A stretch of DNA of 64,000 nt from Plasmodium relictum (GCF_900005765.1 NC_041685.1:558001-622000); one strand, 5' to 3'; shown: positions 1 to 11,522, counted from the stretch's first letter. Program-made: numbers and translations. The notes: a model not told the origin generated them from the sequence alone.

Positions 1-292
1 TTTCTTCTTTTTTTTGATTTGACTTGATTTTTTTTCTTTTTCTTTCTTTTTTATCTAATAAGTCTTTATTTTTATAATGTAAATAAAAATTGAAAGATTA
101 ACTTTTTTTTTTTTTAAATATGCCATAAAACTTAATATGTTAAAATATTTTAAACCAAAATAAACTCAAAAAATTAATAAAAAAAATAAATTCTTATAAA
201 TTGAAGAAAAAAGGAAAAAAAAAAAAAATTAATAAAATAAATTTATTATAAAAAAATATAGCTTTCAAAAGTATAAATATTAAAATTACTTT
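1..292. other. AT-rich gap, 3' flank of UFD1
   Basis: Low-complexity A and T runs only. It lies downstream of the minus-strand UFD1 stop codon and probably includes its 3' UTR. I see no coding signal in it. Confidence 0.6.
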
Positions 293-1945
293 TCATTTTT
301 CATATTTTTCCTTAACAAAATCAAAAATTACATTTGTATCTTGAATGGAGGCTACTTCAACATTTTTTTTATTTTCTATAAAAAAAGAAATATATTATAT
401 ATACACATTTATTTAAATTTTTTAAATTATTATATAATTTTTAATTTAAACCTGAGTCAATTCTAATTACATCAAAATAATATACAAAATTATCATGATT
501 TATGCATATGGTACTGTTTTTTGTTAGACAAGAATAATATCTTAGTTTTTCTTCCAATATTTTCTATTAAAAAAATATATAAAAAAAAATGTACAATAGA
601 ATAATAATAATTTTTAATTTTCTAAATTTTTTTTTTTATCTAACTTTTGGTTCTCTTAATTCAAAAAACTTTTTATCATGTGGTTGCAAAACGACGCTAA
701 AACAAGTTTCTAATTTTACAAATCTAAGTCTTACTATATCAAAGCAACTGAAAAAAAAAAAAAAAAAAAGTAAAAAACATGGAAAATAAAACATAATAAA
801 TAATAAATACATTTTAAATATTTTAAAAATAAGATATTATTCTTATTATAATTTTTTCCATACTTTAAGTTTAAAGTTTTCATAATCCATGATGGCAAAA
901 AAATAAAATTCTTTTTTGATTTGAAATCAAGAACATTGATAAAAACTCTGTCTAGCTCTAAAAAAAAAAAAATGAAATTAAATAAAAAAAAAAAAAAATA
1001 AAGTTTTCATAATATAAAATAAAATTTTTGTATAGTTGCAATTACGTACTATTAATATTTTTATATTTACAAAACTCGTTTATACTAGTCATACAAACAT
1101 TTTTATAATATATAGGCTTTTTTATGTTCACTTTTTCAATAACAAAATTCCATGGAACTTCAATATGCTTATTTAAAAGCTACAAAAAAAAAAAAAAATA
1201 AATAAAATAAAATAATAAAATAAATAAAATTAAAATATAATAAAAATAAAGATGAAATCAATTACATAATACACATTTAATTAGTTAATTTTCATGTATT
1301 AGTACTATATCATATATAAATATTGGCAAAGATGCTTTATCACTGTACTGTATATTATTATGACAAAATGTACCTAAATCAATTAGAATTAAAAAAAAAT
1401 ATAATAAAATAAAACTTAATATATATATACATTAAAATACCAATAAAAGGGTTAAATTTATCACTAAGTGGTAAAGCAATTAAATAAAATTCATTTTTAC
1501 CATTTCCCAAATTTAAATTATTTATATCATTTAGATATGTTAAAAGCTATAAATTAAAAAACAATAAAAAATATTTTATAAAATAATAAAAAATTAATTT
1601 TGATACATTTCTTAAATTTTAATTTTAACTTTAGTTTTATAGGCAGCTTTAATCGTGTAATTTTTTATTTTAGTTAAGATATTTGAATATTGCTTTTTTT
1701 TAATAGTTCTTTTGTTTGTTAAGAAATACGAAATATTATTCTTTGTTACATATTTTGAGTAAATACTAATGTCTACTAAAAAAAAAAAATTTTTTTTAAA
1801 TATTAAATTTTAGAAAAAAATAAAAATATTTTAAGTAAATTTTTTTATGATATATCTTTTTTTTATTCTATTTTATTTTTTTTTTCTAATAAATACTGAG
1901 TGTAAATAAAATTATTAAAAGAATACTTAAGATAATTTTAACCAT
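293..1945 (-). CDS. UFD1: UFD1-like protein, probably apicoplast-targeted (9 exons)
   Basis: Exons on the minus strand are 1945–1897, 1775–1630, 1546–1441, 1373–1306, 1179–1050, 957–864, 747–645, 563–452 and 375–293. All introns are GT–AG, every phase agrees, and the joined frame is 891 nt (296 aa). The start MVKIILSILLIILFTL is a signal peptide; a basic, Asn/Lys-rich stretch to about residue 65 follows, the classic bipartite apicoplast leader. The rest aligns with the UFD1 UT3 region: SDKASLPIFIYDI (human GGKIIMPPSALDQL), FIFLPSWIMKTL (ICYLPHWMMQNL) and LRYYSCLTKNSTICINHD (LRNFACLTTGDVIAINYN). In algae-derived plastids a symbiont UFD1–CDC48 machinery (SELMA) imports proteins across the periplastid membrane; that role is inferred here. 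The protein ends just after UT3, so the C-terminal CDC48/NPL4-contact region of ordinary UFD1 is absent. Confidence 0.88.
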
Positions 1946-3195
1946 CTTATATTATTGTATATTTTGCCACTTTTTTTTTTATTCCCTCTTTTTTTAAAAT
2001 AGTTTCATTGTGTTGAAATATAATATTTAAAGGAATTTTTATAGAATTGTTTTAATTTAATGAGTAACTAGATATGAAAAAAAAAAAAAAGAAATAGATG
2101 CAATAATTTAAAAGAAAAAAAAATATATTCGTTAGTGTTCTACTAAAATAATACTTCAAAAAAAAAAAATTTTAAATCAACTTTTTTTTTTGTGAAATAT
2201 GATAAAATAAAAAATGAATACGAAAGGAACATGTATTTTAAATTCATAAAAGGAAATAAAAAATAAAAGCACTCCGTATTTATTTTAATTTTACATATTA
2301 TCAATTTCAATATAATTTAAGCACTTAAATTTTTTTTTTGTATATAGTTTCCTTTTAGTGTTTTATAATTATTATACTTTTAACTACTATCTATTCAACA
2401 AATAACACCTAATGTTTATGAAAATATAGTTAAAATAAATTAATTTCAAGTATAAAAAAAAAAATTTTTTTAACATTTTTTTTTTTTTCATTTTAGCTTT
2501 TTATTGTAGTTCATATTTCTTATAATGTTTTAAGATTTATAAAATTCCTTAGTATAATTTGCATAAAATATATTTTAAAACACACTGTACAATGTATTAT
2601 ATTTCACTTTATATTATGAAATATTTTTCTTTAGTAAATTTTTTATATATTTCTTAGTTTTTTTCATTGTAAAATGTTATATGGATACTAAAATTGTTTA
2701 AATTCTAGTATATTTTAAAAATTCAAAAATGAATTACAAAACGGGAATTAAAAAGCAAAAAAATATATAGAAATTTATTTAAAAAAAAAAGAGGGGAAAA
2801 AAAATTATATATTTCAAATATTAAAAATTCGGTAACTCAAAAATTCCATATTTAAAATATAACTTTTAATTTCACAAAGAAGCAAATATTCCAATTAAGC
2901 AAATTAGAAAAAGCATAAAAACATATATCTATATATATAGAGATAAACAAATAATTTACAAATTCAAAAGCTAAAATAAGTAAATTACATGTTAATAAAA
3001 TAAGACAATTTTTAAAAAAATAAAAAAAAAATATAAAAAATAACATTATATAATAAATGAGATGAAAGTTTATACATAGAAAAAAGAGTTATATTTTATT
3101 TAAATTAGTAAATAAAAATGATACTATAGAAATTTATGTTGAATATAGTTTAAAAATTTTAAAATTTACAAAAAATCATTTAAATAAAAACTTAA
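1946..3195. other. AT-rich gap upstream of UFD1
   Basis: This holds the UFD1 promoter and 5' UTR, which I cannot delimit, plus long A and T runs. Open frames here are short and made of Phe/Ile/Leu/Lys codons, typical of noncoding AT DNA. Confidence 0.5.
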
Positions 3196-4175
3196 ATGCC
3201 CATAGTGTTAGTTTTATCAACTCGTCAATAATATTAATTAACAATGATAAAAAGATATATGAATAATAACTTAGAGAATATGAAAAAAGTAAGAAGTATC
3301 AACTATAATATTAGAAATAGAAAAAGGTATGTTAAAAGAAGCATAAATAATGATAAAATTTATAATAATGCCTTAAATAATGAAAGAATTAATATGAACT
3401 ATATTATAATCTTTACTTCAATATATAACACCAAATTTTAGTTATATTATGAATTTATATATATGTGAAGACAAAATAAAATTGCAATTTATAATAGTGA
3501 TAATAAAAAAATATTAACATTGATGAAACAAGTTTAGAAAAAAGAATTAATAATTTTTATATGAAATGTATTTAATAAATATATGAAATATTCAAAGAAA
3601 AAATTAAAGAATTTAAAAAAAAAAAGTAAAAAGGAAAATTATATTGGCATAATGAGTTTTATAGAATAGAAATGAATACAATTTTAAAAAATGTAAATTA
3701 AAAAAAGTGAGTATTTTTTATTTATAAAAGATAAGAATAAAGATAAAATAAAAGTTGTATGAGGACACAAAATCATCGTATTAAAGCTGAAAATATATAA
3801 AGCACTAGCAAAATATGCAATAATAATTACGCATATAATAAAAAGGGTATTATTTATGGTGAAAAATTATAAATCTTCTTATAGTAAAAATAATTACAAA
3901 AAATGCTAATGGAAAAAATTAAATTCATATAATTTAATAGGAAATTATTATCATTTTTACAATCAGCACAACTGCAATTATATGATAAATTTTTATAATT
4001 ATCAAAAAAATAAAAAATTTAATATCACTGAATGTAGCAATTTAGTACAACTTTACAATAATTCTGATTATTTAGCAATAAAGGAAATCATCACATCATT
4101 TTTTTTTAATTTTTTTAAAATAAATGTTTCTATAATAAAACTAATAAAAGTACAACAATCAAATAAAGTTTGACA
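3196..4175 (+). pseudogene. Decayed protein-coding gene, family unknown
   Basis: Frame 1 stays protein-like for nearly 1 kb but is broken by many stop codons. It starts at ATG 3196 (MPIVLVLSTRQ, stop) and restarts at 3244 as a 65-residue Asn/Lys/Arg-rich run ending at TAG 3439. It then reads on through several stops. Between poly-A runs near 3615 and 3700 the coding-like signal moves one frame over (YWHNEFYRIEMN) and then returns to frame 1. From about 3709 it reads SEYFLFIKDKNKDKIKVV, stop, GHKIIVLKLKIYKALAKYA and onward, with one further stop, to TGA 4171–4173. Codon use (Asp, Glu, Cys, His, Gly present) is richer than in the flanks. I do not recognise the family. A multi-intron gene is less likely because stops fall inside coding-like stretches without splice sites. 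Confidence 0.45.
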
Positions 4176-5579
4176 AAGTTTTATATCATTTAAAAAAAAT
4201 AATATAGTTAAATATATGTAATTGTAAAAATTAACTACTCTCTCTAAATATATATATATATTCCTTTTAGATTTTAATTATTTTTTTGTGATTATAGAAA
4301 ATATATTTTTAACTCTATTGTTCCATTTAAATGTAAATTGCACACTTAAAATTTTTAATTGTTCATTAATAAAAAAGGTATATATCCAACAATAAATATA
4401 TGAATATTTGTTATATAAGTTAAATATGTAACTAAGATTACATGAAAATATATCATATAGATTTCTTAAGTCTATATGTATATTTGATCATTTAAAATAT
4501 TTCTTATGAATTTACAAAAAAAAAAAGAATGTGGGATTAATCAAGTACATAAAAATAACTCTTTTTATGTATTAAATGATGCTAAAGAGTTAAAGAATAT
4601 TTATATAAACAATTTCAAAATGCCACAAAAAAATTATGCTACAAAAATTCTGAAAAAAATTAAAATATATTAATAATACTAAAATAGGTTTATTTGTAAT
4701 TTTATAAAAAAATATTAAAAATAACTTTATTAAGTATATAGAGATTTCGTATGTGTATAATATATAAAAAAGGATTAAAGAAAAATATATATGCTAAATG
4801 ACAAAATATATATATACATATACAGTACAAGCATAGTATAAAGAAAATTAATGCAAAAATATATACATTATCGTAACAATAAGAATAATTGATAATTTCT
4901 GGGAATCATAAAAAGATAGTTATCAAAACAAAAATGGAATAATACTTTTAATTTATTCTACATAATTTATTTTAAATTCTGTAAAAAAAGTTATAGAAAA
5001 ATTCTATAGTTTTCTAATAATATTATGATAAAAAATTCAGTAAAACTCATAGAAAAGGAAAAAAGAAAAAAATAAATTGTAATATATAGTAAAAAGTTTA
5101 TAGACAATAAATTCATTAATCTCATTAAAGAATGCTTAATTTATTATTATTTTATTTTATTTTATTTTTCTAGATTTAAAAAATTCTTTTTATTTCAAAT
5201 TAAATTTATTTGAATAACAATGAAAAATTTATCAGATAAAATTAATTTTTATAATACAAATTTAAGAAGAGATAAATATATATACAATCTTTTTTTAAAT
5301 GTATTTTTACTTTTTTAGTTTTGATTTTCTAAATTATATATTTTTTCCAAATTAATAATTTTTCGACTTTTATAAAAATATTTCATTTTTTTTTTTATTT
5401 AATTGTGTAGTTTTGTATTTTGTTAACTCATAAATAGAAACAGTTATATATAATTCATTATTATTTTTAACATGTTTATATAAAATTTTTTTAAAAAGAA
5501 AACATTACTCTATGTATTTTATTATTAAAAATATGTAAAGAATTCTAATGAATTAAACATTGCCAAAAAAAAAAAAAAA
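4176..5579. other. Gap with one small coding-like ORF
   Basis: Downstream of the decayed gene. It contains the 55-codon open frame listed separately and a hairpin with 8-bp arms (CATATAGA at 4454, TCTATATG at 4471). Other short frames (for example MKNLSDKINFYNTNLRRDKY near 5220) may be further relics. The right end is the 3' flank of the minus-strand methyltransferase. Confidence 0.4.
4506..4673 (+). pseudogene. 55-residue coding-like ORF, probable relic
   Basis: ATG to TAA encodes a short, balanced peptide (KECGINQVHKNNSFYVLN followed by DAKELKNIYINNFKMPQKNY). Its Gly, Cys, His, Asp, Pro and Gln content is unlike random AT-rich DNA. It has no recognisable domain and no signal peptide, and no splice partner is evident. 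It lies 330 bases beyond the decayed gene at 3196–4175 on the same strand, so the most economical reading is another fragment of the same dead gene. A genuine small protein is possible. Confidence 0.3.
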
Positions 5580-6224
5580 TTATAGGCATCTAAAAATTAA
5601 AGTAGTGATGATTTGACCAGTCTTTCCTGAGAATGATATGGTTTCATATAATATTTCATCAATTAATGATAGTTTAAATTTAGAATTATTTTCATTAAAA
5701 TTATTAATAATTTGCAATATTTCCTCTTTACAAGCGTTACATGAAGTAATACAAAAAACAGTATTAATTTGTAAGAAAAAAGAAACTTGTTTAAAGTATT
5801 CATTTTCTTTTTTATTCATAAAAAATATGTCAAATGTTCCCTTATCATTTAATAAATTATAATTTTTATTTAATTTTGATTTATGTATCTCTTTTTCAAT
5901 GTTACATATATCTAAAACTTCTAAATGTATATTTGTCCCATTAAATAGCTTTTGAGCTATTTCTATGGCAGTTTTTGAAAAATCCAAACCGTGTAAATTA
6001 AAAAATCCTTTTTCATATAATTTATGTAAAAATAATCCATTCCCACATCCAATATCAAGAACTGTTATATTTTTTTGTTCTTTGAAATTAGTTTCAATCC
6101 AGTTTATTATTTTGTCACAATTTTCTTCAAACCATTCTCCTAATTCAATGCTTGATTCTTCATAATTTTTTTTTTCATTTCTATATATTTCTTCCCAGTA
6201 ACTTAACTTGTGCAGTTCTGACAT
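5580..6224 (-). CDS. METTL10: METTL10/EFM4-type protein lysine methyltransferase
   Basis: A single exon of 214 aa. The S-adenosylmethionine-binding motif I is VLDIGCGNG at residues 55–63, and the family motif DKGTFD is at 127–132. The N-terminus (MSELHKLSYWEEIY) matches the SELGTKEYWDAVY start of METTL10, and CITSCNACKEEIL followed by a C-terminal SGKTGQ…LIF strand matches ITSCNWTKEEL…SGNSVAALVF. Human METTL10 and yeast Efm4 methylate a lysine of translation factor eEF1A in the cytosol; that substrate is inferred by family. Length fits the family, so the gene looks complete. The start is the first ATG, preceded by an A-rich leader. It is independent of its neighbours. Confidence 0.88.
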   Translation of the reverse strand: MSELHKLSYWEEIYRNEKKNYEESSIELGEWFEENCDKIINWIETNFKEQKNITVLDIGCGNGLFLHKLYEKGFFNLHGLDFSKTAIEIAQKLFNGTNIHLEVLDICNIEKEIHKSKLNKNYNLLNDKGTFDIFFMNKKENEYFKQVSFFLQINTVFCITSCNACKEEILQIINNFNENNSKFKLSLIDEILYETISFSGKTGQIITTLIFRCL

Positions 6225-8353
6225 TTTTTTTTTTCTTTAATAAATAATTTAACATCTATTTTATGTTTTTTTAAACAATATTCTTTTTCATGTATACTTT
6301 TTTTTTTTTTATTTATTCATCTTTTAATATTCTTTTTTTTTTTTTTTCTTTCTTAGCGTACATTTAACCTACTTATTATTTTATTTAAAAGAAGCATGTT
6401 AAAAAAAGAATATCTTTTTTTTTTTTGAAATTTTACATATATTTTTTTAATAAATAATTTATTCTTTTGTAAAATTTGAAAAAATAAAAAGTTGTAAAAT
6501 AATTTTATATATTATTCTATTTACGAAATTAAAAATAAAAACAATTGTAAAAAAGGAAAAAATTTGTTTTCTTTGTTTCATATTAAGAAATTAATAGTAA
6601 GTATACACACTTTTAAATGGTAAGAGTTTAATTGATAAAATATTTATTATAAAATCGTAGCTTAACAAGAAATGATGCACAAACTTTTTATTTTTTTACT
6701 TCATGTTATCAATTGTTGTTCTTAAAATACTGTTTTTTGTAGACAAGCAAAAAAAAGAAATTTTATTTGACTGTATATATTTTCCACTTTAAAAATTCAT
6801 AAAAAAATTTGTCATATCTATGAATAAACAGCACGCGTTTAAGGTTTTTTTATACAATTTTTATATGTTTGTAAGAAAAATTCCATTTTTCTTATTTTTT
6901 ATTAATTTATATTTTTACACATCATTTCATACTTCATTATTACACTATATATACAAATTTTTTTTTTATTTTAATGTATAGTTCATTTTTCTTAAGGATC
7001 ATTGTGAAAATATAGAAAAGTAGATGTATTAATTTTACGAAATTAAAACTTTATAAATATATATACATTAAACCTTATAAATAAAAAAAAAAAGTTTTTA
7101 TATAAAAACGAAAGGCTTATATATAACGGAAATACATTTTTAAAAATGTAAAAAAAAAAAAAATTCATTTATATAAAAATTATAAATTTTAACTACAAAT
7201 GATTAAATATTCCTTTAAAAAATATAATTTCTAAACAAAAAATAATTATTTTTTGTTTTAAGGGTTAAAAAATTTGCCTTTTTAGTCTTTTTTATTATAT
7301 TATCAACAAGAATAATTAATATAATGCTGACAAAATAAAAATAAATATTAAACATCTCTCTTTAAGTAAAGAATTTATATATATTTTTAATTAATCTAAA
7401 AATTCTTTTTTTTTATTTTAATATAAAAATATACAAATTTTTTGATTTTTTTACAATATTTATAAATCTTAATAGAAAATAAAAAAAGAAAAAAAAAAAA
7501 TAGACATGCATATAAGTTTTATTAAGAATATTTAAATATAAGTTTAAAAAAAGAATAAACTAGGTATATATATATATATATATATATGTATTATTATAAA
7601 TTAACAAATGCAATTTTTTAAATTTAAATAAATTATCAAAAAATAAAAATTTTATTATTTTTTTTTTTTCGGTTATTTAAAAATATAATTATTGCATTTA
7701 AATTATCTCAATAAAAAATAAAATTAAAATAATTTACATTTTTAATCAATGATAAAAAAGAAAAAAAATGGCATGAAAATAGAAAACTTCATGTTTTTTT
7801 TTTAAATATAAACATATTTGGTCTTTAAATATTCATTTTAACATTTATATGAAAATGTATTTTATATTAAATTATAAATATATGTAAGCTTGTAAATGTG
7901 TTAAACAATATTGTAAGTGGATCAAAAAATGCCACATATACATATGCATAAATTATATAAATATAAATATATATATTATATATTTATATAATTTTTTATA
8001 TGCATCAAAATTGTTTCATTTTTTATTGTACTTTTAACCTAAAATAATATTTATAAAAAAACGTGATTTTTTTTAATAATGTTATTTATTATATATATGT
8101 GGAATTTTTTACAAAAAAAAAAAAAATATATAATAAAATTTAGAGGTATATTAATAAGAATAAAATAGACAAAATAAAAAGTTATGCACGCATAATTTAA
8201 AAAAAAAAGTGCGCACATTTTTAAAAAAATAAATGTGAAGTAAAATTAATTTAAAAAAAAAAAAAAAAACATGAAATAAAATTAAGTAAAATGTTATAAA
8301 ATAATAACTAAATAAAATTATTTATATAATTAATTGATTCTGAGTAAAAAAAT
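6225..8353. other. AT-rich gap between METTL10 and HoMu
   Basis: It contains the promoter and 5' UTR of METTL10 on its left and the 3' UTR of HoMu on its right. No ORF above noise. Two short GC-containing palindromic motifs lie 140–170 bases downstream of the HoMu stop (8182–8195 and 8209–8216), and there is a (TA)n tract near 7563–7586. Confidence 0.5.
8182..8216. promoter_or_regulatory. Paired palindromes in the HoMu 3' flank
   Basis: TTATGCACGCATAA (8182–8195) has arms TTATGC/GCATAA, and GTGCGCAC (8209–8216) is a perfect palindrome. They stand out in a region with almost no G or C. They sit where the HoMu 3' UTR should be, so they could be RNA hairpins or DNA sites; TGCAC is also a common ApiAP2 core. 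The function is unproven. Confidence 0.25.
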
Positions 8354-9355
8354 TTAATACCGTGGATTATTATAGAAAGCATTAAAAGAATCTAAATTAC
8401 CTGGATAATTAATTTGATAGCCATGTGGTACATTAGTATATATATTGGGGACAAATGATACTGGATAATTAAAAGTATTTGGTGTTTCATTTTCATGATG
8501 ATATATAGGAGTTCTTCTAACAAAATTATTACGATTATTTATGTTATTTTTTTGAAAATAATTGTAATTTTGATGTTTTTTTACATAATTTTGATTATTT
8601 TGATATTTTTTATAGTTTTGTGAAACTGCAAAATGTAAAAACACTACTCTATTATCAATGATGCGCTCAGGTTGTTGCATTACTTTAAAAGCTTCTTTGG
8701 GAGAAGAAAACGTTAAAAAACCATATCCTTTTGATTTTCCTTCATTGTCATGTATTATTACGCATTCTTCCAGTTTTCCGTATTTTTCAAAAATTGAACG
8801 CAATGTTCCCACATTGGTTTTTTGTGACAAATTACGAACAAATAATTTATTTTGATAATGATCTGTGAAAGGATCGGCTACTAATCGAACTTGTAATTCT
8901 TTATTGTCTAATGTATGGCTACTTTTTAAGCAATTTTGGACAGAATCAACATATTTAAAAGTAACAAAGCCATAACCTTTAGATCTTCCTTCTTTTTCCC
9001 TAACAATTATTCCATCTTCTATCTCCCCAAAAGTTTCAAAATATTTCAAGAATTGTTCATCACGTGTACTGAATGGGATATTACGAACCATTAATCTCCT
9101 AGTTGAAGGAGATGAAGCAACAGCTTCATTACATTTATCACGTATATCTTGGTGAATTATAGCTGATGTTGCCAAAATATCTATTAATTGTTCTTTTGAT
9201 AATGGTGCAATTAATCTTCTAAGTTTTTCTGCTTCTGATTCATCATCCTTTACTGACTTATCGTCCGAATTTTGTTCTTCAATACTTTTTTTATCCTGTG
9301 ATGAACTTGTATTTGAACGATTTGAATTATAATTAATATTTTCTTCAGACGTCAT
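8354..9355 (-). CDS. HoMu: Two-RRM RNA-binding protein (HoMu, Musashi/UBA2-like)
   Basis: A single exon of 333 aa. RRM1 spans about 87–162 with RNP2 LMVRNI (88–93) and RNP1 RSKGYGFVTF (124–133). RRM2 spans about 170–245 with RNP2 LFVRNL (171–176) and RNP1 KSKGYGFLTF (207–216). The segment before RRM1 (LIAPLSKEQLIDILATSA) resembles the SKEQL…LL lead-in of plant UBA2/hnRNP proteins. The N-terminus is Ser/Asp/Glu-rich, and the tail after 250 is Asn/Tyr-rich and probably disordered. In Plasmodium the orthologue, as I recall it, is called HoMu and is associated with translationally repressed mRNPs in gametocytes. That role is inferred, not visible in the sequence. TGCATG motifs lie 0.9–1.3 kb upstream. 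Confidence 0.87.
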   Translation of the reverse strand: MTSEENINYNSNRSNTSSSQDKKSIEEQNSDDKSVKDDESEAEKLRRLIAPLSKEQLIDILATSAIIHQDIRDKCNEAVASSPSTRRLMVRNIPFSTRDEQFLKYFETFGEIEDGIIVREKEGRSKGYGFVTFKYVDSVQNCLKSSHTLDNKELQVRLVADPFTDHYQNKLFVRNLSQKTNVGTLRSIFEKYGKLEECVIIHDNEGKSKGYGFLTFSSPKEAFKVMQQPERIIDNRVVFLHFAVSQNYKKYQNNQNYVKKHQNYNYFQKNNINNRNNFVRRTPIYHHENETPNTFNYPVSFVPNIYTNVPHGYQINYPGNLDSFNAFYNNPRY

Positions 9356-9786
9356 TTTTTAATAATTTTATTTGAATATTAAAAAAAAAAGGTACAAAAA
9401 AAAAAAAAAATGTATTAAATAAAAATAATATAATAAAATAAAATTACGGAAAAGTTTTAATAATTTACATTGGTTTCTTTTTAATTCTTGTTTGCTTTCC
9501 CTTTTATTCTAAATTATTTAATTCATATTATATTAATGTAGATTATCAAAATTTTGAATAGTAAATTAATTAAAAATTAAAATGTCAAAAAAAAAAAAAA
9601 AAAGGAACTAAATTAATAATTTATATATATAGTTATTAATACATATATATATATATATACATATATACATATACATATATATTATATACGGGTAAATATG
9701 TTTTATAGAATAATTCTTTCATTATTTTTATAAAAAAACTAATAAAAGAAAATAATAAAAAAATACATTTACGTATGTATATATAA

Positions 9787-9790
<4 letters not shown>

Positions 9791-9845
<55 letters not shown>

Positions 9846-9852
9846 ATATAAT
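9791..9852. repeat. (AT)n microsatellite
   Basis: About 60 bases of almost uninterrupted AT dinucleotide in the HoMu upstream region. The open frame through it encodes only Tyr-Ile repeats and is not a gene. Confidence 0.9.
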
Positions 9853-10219
9853 AAAAAAAGTTTTAAAAAAATATTATTATTTTTTCTTTTCAGTATTAAA
9901 AATGTTTCTATAATAAAATTTAAAGAAAAAAAAAAGAAAAAAGGGGGAAAAAAAAAGAAACGAAAAGATATAAAATGAAAAGAAAAGGAATAAAATGAAA
10001 AGAAATATAAGAAATAAATAGAAAATAGTTCAGTTAATTTAGAAAATTCTTATACAAAAAAGAATTAATAAGCTTTCATTTCATTTTTTTATAATTTATA
10101 AAACTCTAAACATTTTTTACAATAACAAAATAAGTTAAAAATATGGAAAATGAAGTATTTAAAAAGGTAACATATGTTGTAAATTCATAATTTTTTTTTT
10201 TTTTTTTTTCAATATATAT

Positions 10220-10267
10220 GCAGTTGCATGTTTTTACTTTTTTCTTTTTAATAGCAGTTGCATGCTT
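10220..10267. promoter_or_regulatory. Direct repeat carrying TGCATG
   Basis: Two copies of GCAGTTGCATG, each followed within a few bases by an ACTTTTTT tract, lie about 34 bases apart, roughly 0.87–0.9 kb upstream of the HoMu start. TGCATG is the core of a known ApiAP2 binding motif (TGCATGCA). Use as a promoter element is inference. Confidence 0.35.
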
Positions 10268-10653
10268 TGACTTTTTTTTTTTTTTTTTCAGTTTATATAT
10301 TAACTTAAAAATTATTATTCCTTGATTACAAATAAAAAATTATATATATCTACAATTTTCTAATATTACCCTCAGTACATTTTTAGTTAAAAAAAATTTT
10401 TAAATAGAAAATTAGTCAAAAAAAAAAAAAAAATTTACATTTTTTACTTATTGGATTTTTTTAAAATTATTACTAAATATATTAATAAAATTAATATTAA
10501 AAAAAAAAAAAAAATTATAAATATATATCAAATATAGTATAATAGTAAGAAGGTATTGATAATATTATAGTAATAAAAATTTAGCGCATAAATAATATTT
10601 ATTCACAACATTACTGCTAAAAAATTTTTTTACGTAAAAAAAAAAAAAAAAAA

Positions 10654-10681
10654 GAAGATTGGTGCATGCGGACCAATTTTT
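10654..10681. promoter_or_regulatory. Hairpin with TGCATGC loop
   Basis: ATTGGT (10658–10663) and ACCAAT (10672–10677) are perfect inverted arms around GCATGCGG, and flanking A and T runs extend the stem. The loop region contains TGCATGC, an ApiAP2-like core. A T-run follows the right arm, so a short RNA 3' end is the alternative reading. Confidence 0.35.
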
Positions 10682-11491
10682 TTTTTTAAGCTTTGTATAT
10701 AATTTAAAAAAAAAATAATATATACGTATTTCACGCATAAAAAAAAAAAAAAGAAAAATAATAAATTAGGATCCTACTTATTACTAAAAAATATATAATA
10801 TTATTTTAAATTAGTTATTTTTTAAATTATATACTAATTTATGCTTATATTCTATGTGTATATATATATATATATTTATGTATATATTTATATATTAGTT
10901 TATTTATTTTTATAATTTTTTTTCTTTTCTTTTAAAAAATAAGTGTATTGAAATTTATATTTGTGAAATGCTAAAGAAGAAAACCAGAAATAAATGGTTT
11001 AGTTTGCTATATTTGTAATTTTTATCAAGCCTTCCATTTAGAAGTTTATTTTTTTATTTAAACTAAAGAATTAAACATCTTTTAGATATTTAAAAAAAAA
11101 AATTTAAGATAAAATCTGACCTAAATATTTTTATTTTTTTGAAAGAGTTTAAAATTTTAAACTATGAATAATTTCTTAGGAGTATCTAATTATATATTTG
11201 TAAACAAATAAATAACTTGCAAATTTTTTTAGTTTAAAAACAAGTAGATAAAAAATAAACATAATTCTTAAAAAAAAATATTTAGAATTTTTTTATTTTC
11301 GTAAGCTTTTTTCTTTTAAAAAAAAACTTTTAAAAAAAATAGAGGATGCACATATTATTCGAACTTTTTATGTTAAATATAAAAATAATTTTCAATGATC
11401 GCAACACATATTTGTATTTATGTGTGTAAATAAATTTCAAATTAGAACTTAAAAGAAAAATTATACGTAAAATATGTGGAAAGCTTAGTGT

Positions 11492-11522
<31 letters not shown>

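Noticed and set aside
2852-3046. Minus-strand frame of 64 codons
   Set aside because: Phe/Ile/Leu/Tyr-only peptide typical of noncoding AT-rich sequence; no conserved motif.
3196-5300. Retrotransposon relic
   Set aside because: No reverse-transcriptase, RNase H, integrase or long-terminal-repeat signature could be read; kept only as a decayed gene of unknown origin.
9787-9978. Plus-strand Tyr-Ile repeat frame
   Set aside because: It is a translation of an (AT)n microsatellite and A-runs.
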